A stretch of DNA of 64,000 bases from positions 9,097,001-9,161,000 of the forward strand of contig NC_087106.1 in the NCBI RefSeq assembly GCF_963855985.1, read 5' to 3'. The translations under genes were made by a program, and so were the position numbers. The notes below the pieces were generated by a model that was given only the letters and a program-made list of their open reading frames with translations, was not told the origin of the DNA and searched no databases. Below are positions 42,301-54,300 of this stretch, piece after piece; within the stretch, counting starts at the first letter, position 1; every line of letters starts with the position of its first letter. The DNA is from Ostrinia nubilalis (taxonomy: Eukaryota > Arthropoda > Insecta > Lepidoptera > Crambidae).

Positions 42301-45300
42301 ATTTTTTTTTTCTCTCTTATATGGGAATATTGAGAAAATGAAGTTTTAATATTTTATTTTATTTTACATTTAGGTAACATTTTTGACGACCTCCGTGGCG
42401 GAGAGGCGCACACACCGGTTTTCAAGGTGTGTTGGGCCAATCCTGAGGTCCCGGGTTCGATTCCCGGCCGGGACAATATAGAAAACGATCTTTTCACATT
42501 GTCTCTGGTTTGGGTGTGTTGTGGTTCGTCGTTCCCGATTTCCATAACACAAATGCCTTAGCTACTTATTTTGGGTTGGAGTAATATATGAGATGTTGTC
42601 TTATATTAATTTAAGTATTTATAATATTTTATTTGTTTATATTATTTTATTTATATTTTTTATTTATTTATATTATTTTATTTACTTTTATTGGTTACTC
42701 TGCAATACCAAACAACATAACATGTAAAAATATCAAATCATTTTAGACAAATATATTTTCAACTTAGACTCGTCATATCTCAGAATTCCCATATCTCACA
42801 ACATAGCGCTTTAAGTGAATATATCTACAAGTATAAAGCTTTGAAATAAAATACGTTTCATCTTTGTCCGCCGTGGGGTATTTTCTCATATTAAAGTTCC
42901 CAATGTCCTTTAGGTAAGAAACTTATTTAAATCTTTTTGATATCATTTGAAAGCTAACAAAATTACCTTTCAAATGATATACCACAATCCATAGTTACTG
43001 TATTGGAGAATTGGTTTTAACTTAATAATTCAACTGCACCCTTTTTTCTACACAGTGGTCGAAAACTAGCGTACACTAGGACGAAAACTGATTTTTTTGG
43101 ACGAAAACTAGTGAAGTCGCCTCTTTTGCATAAAATGTTTTTATAAAAAAACCCGTGGTATTTACTTATGATCATATAATATTAACGTAAAGTAGACTAT
43201 ATAAGGACTAAAATGACATATGACACATATGAGTAAGGGTATTATTTAAGATATTCATTTCGCATCACAAAGTTGGCAACTCCGATAATTGGACGAAAAC
43301 TAGCGCACTTACCCTACTTAAGCAAGAGCAAAATGCAAGATACATTTACCTCAATTGCACACAATCAGAAAAGAAACCGAAATAAGAACGTTTACATAAA
43401 AAGTTCAGTAACCTGTTCATTATGGTTAGTTAACTTTCACCTTGTTAAAATAATATTACAGTAATGTTGTGAGGTCGCGCAGTCTTTTCCATAAAAACCT
43501 TTATATAGTATAGACGTTGTTTTAAATAGATATAATACTTTCTTAAAGTACAGACACAAGCAGGCCTTTGGCTAAAATGCTTACGCCCGTATTCACAAAT
43601 AGAGATGGGTAAGTGCTAATAATCCGATTAATAGCAATTGGCAATTGGCTAGTAACGGATTAAAAGCAGTTATTAGCCATTAATAGCCAATAATAGCCGA
43701 TTTCAGATGGTAACCCTGCTATTAATGTTATACTAATGATTAAACATATCCCTTCATAGTTTACAAATTTAGCACTTGAAATTTGGAAGGGACGTAGCTT
43801 AGGTACCGTAGAGGTGCATTAAGAAAGGAATACCTGAAATTCCCACGGGCACAGGAATTAGCGGGAAAATCCTTTTGTATGAAAAATCTAAACCGCTTAA
43901 GTTAGACGTTTGAAATTTTGCATGCAGGTACCTTAGTAAACTTAAAGCTTAGTTACAAGAGGATATTGCAAAATTCCCACGGGAACGGGAGTTAGCGGGA
44001 AAAAAACATTTGTATGAAAAAATGTAAACCACGTAAGATAGACGCTTGAAATTTGGCATGCAGGTACCTTAGTAAAGTCAAAGCTTAGTTACAAGAGGAT
44101 ATTGCAAAATTCCCACGGGAACGGGAGTTAGCGGGAAAAAACATTTGTATGAAAAAATCTAAACCACGTAAGATAGACGCTTGAAATTTGGTATGCAGGT
44201 ACCTTAGTAAACTCAAAGCTTAGTTACAAGAGGGTATTGCAAAATTCCCACGGGAACGGGAGTTAGCGGGAAAAAACATTTGTATGAAAAAATCTAAACC
44301 GCGTAAGATAGATGTAGGGGCTAAAACGGGATCCACGCGTACGAAATCGCAGGCGGCCGCTAGTCTAAATATATAAAAGGAGAAACTGACTGACTTAGTG
44401 ACATATCAACGCACAGCCTAAACGGCTAAACGTATGCACTTAAAATTTGGAAGGGACGTAGCTTAGGTACCGTAGAGGTGCACTAAGAAAGGAATTCCCG
44501 AAATTCCTACGGGAACGGGAATTAGCGGGAAAATCCGTTGGTATGAAAAATCTAAACCGATTAAGTTAGACGCTTTAAATTTGGCATGCAGGTACCTTAG
44601 TAAACTTAAGGCTTAATTACAACAGGATATTGCAAAATTCCAACGGGAACGGGAATCAGCGGGAAAAAACATTTGTATGAAAAAATCTAAACCGCCTAAG
44701 TTAGACGCTTGAAATTTGGCATGCAGGTACCTTAGTAAACTTAAAGCTTAGTTACAACAGGATATTGCAAAATTCCCACGGGAACGGGAGTTAGCGGGAA
44801 AAAACATTTGTATGAAAAAATCTAAACCGCGTAAGATAGATGAAGGGGGTAAAACGGGATCCACGCGTACGAAGTCGCGGGCGGCCGCTAGTACAGTATG
44901 AGTCTTGAGAAAGTGCACATATGAAAATAGGCGGAACTACTAAACCTATTTTTCACGATAAAAACAGTCAAAAAATATCAGAGTTTTTATTATTTATTGA
45001 CATTTTCTGGGTATTTTATGTATTTTTTTTAGTATCGCCTGTTATTAAGCACTAGCGGCCGCCCGCGACTGGATCCCGTTTTATCCTCTTCATATATCTT
45101 ACGCGGTTTAGATTTTTTCATACAAATGTTTTTTCCTAACTCCCGTTCCCGTGGGAATTTTGGAAAATCCTGTTGTAACTAAGCTTTAAGTTTACTAAGG
45201 TACCTGCATGCCGAATTTCAAGCGTCTAACTTAAGCGGTTTAGATTTTTCATACAAAAGGATTTTCCCGCTAATTCCCGTTTCCGTGGGAATTTCTTGTT

Positions 45301-48300
45301 GTAACTAAGCTTTAGGTTTACTAATGTACCTACATGCCAAATTTCAAGCGTATAACTTAAGCGGTTTAGATTTTTCATACAAAAGGATTTTCCCGCTAAT
45401 TCCCGTTCCCTTAGGAATTTTGGTAATTCCTTTCTTAGTGCACCTCTACAGTATTTAAGCTACGTCCCTTCCAAATTTCAAGTGCCTACGTTTAGCCGTT
45501 TAGGCTGTGCGTTGATCTGTCACTAAGTCAGTCAGTTTCTCCTTTTATACAGGGTGGAAACGATAAGTGATCTCACTCGATTATTTCTAAACTATACAAG
45601 ATATCTAAAAACTAGTTACTGTTCCTGAAAGTGCTTCACGAGCTCTATCCAACGGTACCAATAATAGGTTACAAAATAAACTGGATCTATCTGAAAATTC
45701 AATGTTTCCAGCCTCCATACATTTAGTAAAACCACATAATATTAAAAACTATACAAGATATCGAAAAACTGGTTAATGATCGTGAAAGTGCTTCACGAGT
45801 TCTATCCAACGGTACCATAAGTTATAAAATAAACTGAATCTATCCGAAAATTCAATGTTTCCAACTTCCATACATTTACTACTGCCACAGTAATGGCACT
45901 CATGTCTTGATAATATTATAACAAGTAAAGCCTAAAGCCAATGTTTTCCATGAATAATTTTATATAAGAATGCAATTCACGAGTTAATTTTAAGTTTTTA
46001 TTATTTAAAATGAAAAAAATAACACTTCTAATATTGTGTGGCTAGCAAAGTGGCATACATTTAGTATGGAGACTGAAAACATTGAATTTTCGGATAGATC
46101 AAGTTAATTCTGTAACCTATTACTAATATCGTTTGAAAGAGCTCGTGAAGCACTTTCAGGATCAGTAATCAGTTTGTCGATATCTTGTGTAGTTTAGAAA
46201 TAATCGAATGAGATCACTTATCGTTTCCACCCTGTATAAGATTCTTTTTTAACTACAACGTCGTTTATATAAATTACATTGATGTTTTTTTAATATTTTA
46301 GTTCTTTTTTGTTTCTTTGAGTAATATTTGATTTTAATATTGATTTGATTTTAAAGGTGGAAGAAAAAACGTAAGAAACTATTAATAGCAGGGTTACTAG
46401 CCAATGGATGGCTAATAATGGCTATTAATAGATAATAATCAGTTATTATCCAAACTAGCTGGCTACAAACCCATCTCTATTCACAAACGATGCGTGCTTT
46501 AATGAAGCAGCAAATCGAAAGCACAGCGTTGAAAAGAGCTCTATGATTGGCTCGTGTGTCACCCTGTGCGTCCACGCGCGCTTTGAGATCTCATAGTAAT
46601 GTTTGTGAATACGGGCGTTAGTGTCCATTTCAATTTGCAGAATGTTCGAGAATGAATTGAACGAGATTTTTTGTTTTAGTTTCAATCACAACCATCCCGT
46701 ATCGTCCAAAAATACAAAGAGCTCTGCGTGTATTATTCATATTTGAAACAACAATGGAAATGTTGATTGATAATTTTTGTGGACCACAATGCTATTCTTC
46801 TATTGAAAAGGCAAAATGTCTGTGCTAATTTATCTAGCAAGCTTTTTTAAAAGTCTTTGTAACAAGTTTAATTAAGTGTCAATTTGGTCCTTTCATTAGA
46901 CAATTAATAAAATTACGGCTATTGTTTTTATTGAATAAAACATTTGTGGTAGCGCGTAACAGGACAACCTACAACAAAATAAAGAATTTCCCCAACGGAT
47001 TTTCCCTCTTATTCATATAAAATTAAAATTGATATTTCATAGGTAAAAGGCAACAAAATAATGTTTTAATTAATAATACTGTGTTAAAAACCTGAGAAGG
47101 GGTGTTCGCCCCTTATCAGTTTCCGATATTAAGTAGGTACTTAGGTTTAATACCTAGGTAAGTATGGTAATGTTTGGCGAGTTGAAATGCTAGTGACTCT
47201 AACTTAAAAATACAAATCTTCCAAAAAACAAAACAATAATCCAGATATTTACTTTATTAACCCGACTCGAATAAAACAAAAGTTGGATAATTATAATTTA
47301 CACAAAACGAAATCAAAGAGCTAGGACGTTCACATAAAACATTGTCATGATTGTTTTAGACCCTTAATTAATTTTGGGACGACGGCAAATTAGAAATGCT
47401 ACGAAAAATAAGTATAATAACATTAAAATAGAAGCACAAACGGAATTCAAATGAAACGAACAAAAATGAGCTTAGTGAAACGAGGGCAACATAAAAGAGG
47501 TTCGATCGAAGGATTTACTCAATGACCCAATAAGCATTTGAATCTTAAAATCTACGCTGAAATATGGGGCCTACATAACCAAGAAAAGCAAAGAAATTTT
47601 GCCTCTAGAAGACGAATTGTCTAAATATTCTTAGTCCAATGATGACAGAGACTTCTTTGCTGAAAAGTAATAAGCTATAGGAAAACTTCACACAACCTTT
47701 ATCCATGTAAAACCGAAGTACTTATACAAAGGGAACGCCCAGGTTTTAGTGGTTTCTTACATGAGTAAAGAATTCGGGTTCTTTACTCATGTGGTTTCCA
47801 GCCCCATTCACATAGTCTGAGGTGGAAAGGCCCTTTTTACACTTCATAAGTTGGTATCGAACTCCTGATGTTTAGGCACTTCCTCCTTTGAGTCCTTCAA
47901 GGGTATTATATCACTATTGCAAGATATAAAGTATAGTATAACTAGATTAGCATTGTTAGCACTGGGTACCTACTATAATATTATTTTACAAATCTTTTTA
48001 AAGCCTCATTAAACCCAAGTTTATCTATGTTGTAGAATACTACGACATACCTAGCTAAAACATTGTAAAACTAGCAGATGAAGATATGCAACGTTTTTTA
48101 AGGTGTAAAACGTAAGCAAACGAGAAGTCTCAATAGGGTTACCAAGGTAGAAGTTTTGAAGTTGGAGGTGTTTTGAAGTTTTGAATTCCTGATGAGGTCT
48201 GGCTGGATTACTAAAGGTAGATTTAGTGATTCAGTATTATCATCCAAATGGTCAGTGAAAATGGTGTTCGATTCGATTCTAAGATCCGACAACCCTAGTT

Positions 48301-51300
48301 TCTCCAAAGGAATGCGCATAGACTAAACACACCTGTCTTAGATGCACGCAGGTGTCCAAGTCCATTCCATAGCAGAGTGACCTGTGACGCACCTTTAGGG
48401 TCATAACTGGCGCAATGCGAAACCTAGTTTAGAAACACCGTTTTTAAGCGGTAAAAAGAGACTGCAAAAATGGGATGCAGTTTAGCGTTGCATAAAGGCA
48501 CTGTAGGCTCCATCTACCTATTTAATATGCAATCCACACTTGCACGAAATTGTGTATCGTAAGCCGTTCCTATCTTCTTGTTCTGAAATTGGAAAAACTT
48601 TACACAATTTAAATTTTTACAAAGATTGCCTACTGATTTTAGTAAAACGGTACAGAAATGGAAAACTACTCCTCAATTTTCATGAAAGAACGATCGATAG
48701 GTAGTAATTCTGTTGAATAACGAACGAAGCGATCACAATAATCATTCCACTTAAAGACATTATGTATTGTTTAGTTTCAAGGCCAAATCAATAATTTCTT
48801 CTTCACCCTGGCGTAGTTAGCTAACTAACAATAATGTTCAATATTTTATTGTCTCAGTAGACAGTTATAAATAAAATTATTTTCAAACCCTAGAAGAGAG
48901 ACACCAAGCCGTTCTGAAAAATATTTCCCAGGCCGGGAAAATTCTCGGTATCATTCACCCAATTCCACTCAAACTCGTTTTTCAGGTTACCTAAGCAAGC
49001 TTTTCAGTCACCAAATTACAAAATAAACCTTTTTTGTTTCCTCAATTTTTAGAATAACAAGAGAACTATCTCGCATCTCAATGATTCCCCGCAATAAGTC
49101 TTAAATTAGCAATTATCTTGTGACCAATCTAGTTATGAGATAGGAACATCAAGGCAGTATTGTTACGAACACCACAGTGGCCCACAAACGCTCTTTGTTT
49201 GACAACACAGAAGGCATTGATGAAATAACAAAACTGTGTCACCGTTATGTGATAATAGTTAGGGAGTGTTAGGAATCGTTCAGATGAACGATGATCATAT
49301 TGATACTGCGCAAGAATGCGTGGCCACATCGCATGCAAGTATGCAAGCGTGCTAAAAGCGGTAGAAAATCAATGAAACGTCCCTTCTAGAACAGTGAGCA
49401 GAACCAATCAATCAATTTAACTTACAAGAAATCAATAATTATTAAAACAATATAAATAAAATATAACATGCTAAGAAATTCCGTTATTGCAATATGTAAA
49501 TGTATAACGCTCATTAACTTATTAGTTAACGCACAGACACTGACTGACCTTTGGCAGCGTGGCTAGTCATTGACCACGTCCATGTTCATAATCAGTCACA
49601 AGTTATCAGTGCAAAAGTAAAATATTTCATACATTAAACATTTGCATGTACCTACTCGTACGTAAGTACTCTGTCCGACGCAACGATTTGTCGGTCAAAC
49701 TGCTGATCCATGATGTACCAATAATGTAACCAATAATGGTTATTATAAGTTATTTAATTGGTGAAATGCGAGTAGATATGATTGGTTTAATTAGCTAAAT
49801 CTTTTAAAAAGGGTCAATATTCGTTCTTTTTACTTCTAGAACAAAGTCTAAGGACACTGCGAAGCTGAATATCCTGGATAAATCATTGTATTTTTTTTTG
49901 TTAAAATGGCAGAACGGTAGAATCAAGTGGATTCCATGAAGCGAAAACATATTTGGATAAAACAGATAATAAACTGATTTTATAGTTTCATCATCCTGGA
50001 AGACTGTCAGAAAGATCACCCGGATGAGTCGTGTCGTGATCGTCATATAAAACTGTTATATTGAAAAAGCTAGACATATAATTTCCTAAACCCATTATTT
50101 AATTTACTGACATAAGGCGGAAAGTTACCGTATTTACGTGTAATCCGTGGCGTGTGGGTGGGATTTATTAGAACTAAGGTCGACCTAGACTTGGCTGGCC
50201 TTGGGACGAACCAATCAATAAATCCATATGCTAGCATTTTGCTTTCTTGACATCGTTTATGATTTATGATTCATTGTTTATTCTGCGAGCAATACCGTAC
50301 TTCAAATAAATGCTATCGAATTCTTAAGGGAACTTCAAGACTGTAGCCATCATCTTCAGCCTAACAAACTGCAAAGAAAGTTGATGGTCCATGGGTGCAG
50401 ACGAACGAAAAGGCTGTTGAGTAAGTTTATCACAATAAACATCACATTACAGATACGAATCCACCTCCTCAAAGAGAGTACCTACTACCTACTTACAGTC
50501 AGCGTCAAATAATCCGTGACTGTGACTCCTAATGTGGTCAAAAAGCCAAAGACGTGTTGCGAACTTATTGGCTACTTTGGGTGTCACGAACTATTTGACG
50601 CTCACTGTGATAAGGAAACCAAGTGCCTAGATTGTGTGGAGGAAGTCGCGGCCCAATCGTACACAAAAAACTTTCAAAACATCACGTCATTCAAGTGTTG
50701 TTATTGTTCTGTCGTCATTTCTGCCAAGCATATACAATTATTTTCACGAACTAGAAAAGAAAGAATGGAAATGACAAACAAAGCACGAGAAATCTGCAGT
50801 ACCTACATCCATAAATCGTCGCGTCATGTTGCGCATGAGTGGATTTTGTACAAAGCATTTGCTAAAACGGCTTAAAAACAGTCACGCACGTAGTTTTCCT
50901 TTAGTTTCGACTGACCATATAAAGAGCTTGTCATTTTGTCAAGCGCGACTTTAAATATGGATGATGGTAGACTGGTCTTATGACAACTGCATATCCATTA
51001 CAGGAGAGATCTTCTGAGATCGAGAAAGTTTCTGACTATCCTTAACTCCTGACGTTTTCAATCTTAAAATAAAGAACATTGTGCAGATGTGGTGCAGAGG
51101 GTAAGGGTATTCGCTGATAAGCAATCTATCATGTCCTATCCTTAAATACATAATCAGGAAAGATGTAAGAAACTTCTGTCTGAATTCGAGGTGAATTCAT
51201 AAAACTGTCTGGTTATCCCTAATTGCTGATGTTACCCAATTCCTCCATTGCTGATGTTCACTCAACAGCTGCAATAGTTTATTTTTGGAATAGAATAACA

Positions 51301-54300
51301 TAGTTTTTATTCCTCTAGTCTCGTCTCGTGAAAAAGTTATAAGTAGGATCGACACTACGTATTTATAAATGTCTACTTAAGTTATTTTTGGTTTAGAATT
51401 AAAAGTCGCAGCTTGTGGGTCCGTCAGTAAGGTGGTAAGAAACATTCATTGACTGAATTTCTAAACAAATTATTACCGTACAGAAGATACCACTGCCTAC
51501 TGCAGGACTTTCGTCCACAAGCAAAGAGTGCGGCACAAAAACTGTCCAAAAATAATTCCAACCATGTTTATGTGTGACCCTAAGGTCACAATGGTAATTG
51601 GAAAAATCTGAGTTAAATTAATACTACCTACTTTCCTTAAAAATATTAGGAGTTTTGGGCTGACACTGTGTAGGTTTGTTGTCGACACGAAAAGAAGAAG
51701 AATTAGGCTGGGTTGCACCATCTTATTTTAACTTTGACAAACGCCAAAAATCTGTCCAACTCCATACAAAAAACACCGGTTATCGTCATAGTTAATATGT
51801 GATGCAACCTCAGATCATAGAAGGGAATAGATGTGAAACGGGGGCGTGGCGCGTGTCTCCGCGATATGCCCAGAAACGAACATCGCCCGCGACGCCAGGT
51901 TAGTCGCGATTCAGTCGTACTGAGGAAATGTTCTCCGATATTGTTGGATAATGCGTCGTAACGTGCAATAACATAAGTGAAACGAAGAACTACAGGAACA
52001 ATGAAGTCATTTACCACATGTAAGTATTGCAAATCCATTGGTATTTTGCTTATAAATAAAAAAAACTAAACATTTTTACGAACGAATTCAGTGCCGTGAC
52101 ATTTACTGCGATATCGAAATTAGTGGTGATAAAAATTCAAACACGTTGTACATTGACGATTTAGTTAGCAACCACTTTATGTCATGCGTAACTACTGCGC
52201 AATGTATTTTATTTCTTCCGATATCCACTGACGCGTGAAAATACACAGTACGGCCGCATGTGCCGGTCGTAACATAGTGCAGGGCTCGTGTTCTAATACG
52301 GTTTCCTATTATCGATAAATAGAAGTAAATTATTATTTTCTATTTTCTAATTTTGAATGAAAAAATCATGAGTTGCTTGCGATTTTTAAGTTTTTACAAA
52401 AACAATAACAATAGTAGAAGGGATTAGTAACTGTCAACTATGTAATTACTATAAGAGCTAGTTGAAAGCCTAATATAGGCATTATTTTTGATAAACATAG
52501 GCGGTACGAATTTCGCCATAATTAAAAAGTTAATGCGCGATAGTAGTTAATAATCACGCTGAGTCCCCACTCTGCCGAATGCACACCGCCCTCAATGCAC
52601 TCCTGGATGACTACCCTCATCGTGACATATTTGCGGACCCTTGGCATAAAATATTGTCAACTTGCCAATCCTTTTGTGAGCAGTGTTCTCTTTAGTCTTT
52701 AAGATGTTGTTATTATGTTTGTTGTTACCTAACTATTTAATTACGTAATAAGGTATAAACCTGTGTAATTAAAATAAATAAATAAATAATAATTACAGTG
52801 ATCCTGTTATTATTATTAAAGTAAATAATAATATATTACCAATATTGTAAATACTGGTAAAAATCGCAAGTACCTACTTAACCCATGACTTTTCATACAA
52901 ACTTTGTCAGTCTATAACTTCTATACTCCATCGATAACGACATTGAGCTTTGGTTGGGGTAAATTAATATAAGGTAACTTCATTTAGTCCCAATAACTGA
53001 TTCTGAGTTTTTCGTCCATACAAAATGGAACTGACTCCTTTATGCAAAAATCGTTAAAGAACATAATAATAACGTATAATAATAAAAAGGTTTTCATACA
53101 AGCATTTTTTAAACCAATTTCGAGCCTTGCCCCCAGGATTTAAAGTATCGATATCTTATCGACTCCATTTTATCTTTCTTCTCTCTAATTGCTTTTTTCA
53201 AAGTGTGCGTCACGTCACGCGGCCATTGATTGGCCATAAGGCACGCCTTCTGGCCAATCACAGCACTTTTAAGCCGGTTGCACATGTTGTCGTAGACTCT
53301 CAGTCGCTTTGTTTTTACACAGTTGAATGTGTGTGTGGGAGCTGTGGTGGGGGAAATGTGGGGACACTGGTTCTCGTTGTAGTTACGCGCGACTTCATAT
53401 CTATTCTCTTTCTATGATCTGAGGATGCAACTCAGCCTTAGGCTGGGCTAGTTGCACCACCTAACTTTAACGGTATCTATGACGATAACCGGTGCATTTT
53501 ATATAGAGTTTGACAGCTTTTTGACGTTTGTTAAAGTTAAAGTTAGATGGTTAGACTTAGTGTTTCAGCATTTTTCTTTCTTTAGGTACATAATATAATA
53601 AAATCAGCAAGCACCATGCAATGAACCAAAAACATTTTTATTCATTGGCATACTAGCTAAGTTAAGCCAGTTAGGTACATCACTCTATGATCTGAGATCA
53701 CTACCTATCGACAAGCGATGAAGTTTTGGCAAAAGATTGCCTATGGCCATTAAATTGCTATGGCCAGATAAGTATGTATTACAAAAATAATCCAAGGACT
53801 CATTTGATTGATTTTAGGTATTATCGACTATCAAAATATTATGCGAATTGCGAACTTACACTCAAAGATAATAAAGCAAATCCAAAATTATTTTCCGCAC
53901 CTAAGTATGTTAGTAGGTATGGCCAATCAATAACATTTGATATTATCTAATCAGAAAGAAGGCGTTTGCGTTTGTCACTTCGTATGAACACGAGTTGTTT
54001 CTGTTTTTTCTGTTACATTAAAAGACAGAAACAACTTCGTGTTCATAAACGAACTCGGAGTCATTAATGACTAGTTATTTTGTTGCTGATATGCACAAAC
54101 GAAGTTGTTTCTGTATTTTAATGTAACAGAAACGAACTCGGGCTCATCATGATGACTCCGAGTTCGTTTGTGAACACGAAGTTGTTTCTGTCTTTTAATG
54201 TAACAGAAACGAACTCGGGGTCATCATGATGACTCCGAGTTCGTTTGTGAACACGAAGTTGTTTCTGTCTTTTAACGTAACAGAAACGAAGTCGGACTCA

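Larger units (their letters stand above)
39536..43314. mobile_element. GTTTTCGTCC-motif element, copy 2, inverted, with nested insertions
   Basis: Same termini as copy 1 (GGGTAATTGCGCCGG ... GCGCACTTACCC), flanked by TA. It can be aligned to copy 1 in inverse orientation on both sides of two insertions: a hAT MITE at 40208-42101 carrying an RTE, and a second MITE at about 42204-42910 carrying a SINE. Confidence 0.75.
43600..46479. mobile_element. 2.9-kb hAT-like non-autonomous element filled with Helitrons
   Basis: Termini TAGAGATGGG / CCCATCTCTA, flanked by TTCACAAA at 43592-43599 and 46480-46487. Subterminal regions repeat TTATTAGCC / TAATAGC motifs. The interior holds Helitron copies with about 135-bp internal tandem repeats, an inverted Helitron copy and another MITE. 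No transposase. Confidence 0.75.
43582..46620. mobile_element. MITE (CGTATTCACAAA ends) split by a 2.9-kb hAT-like element
   Basis: Left remnant ACGCCCGTATTCACAAA and right remnant TTCACAAACGATGCG ... TTTGTGAATACGGGCGT belong to the family seen complete at 18135-18279. The interruption duplicated TTCACAAA. Confidence 0.7.
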
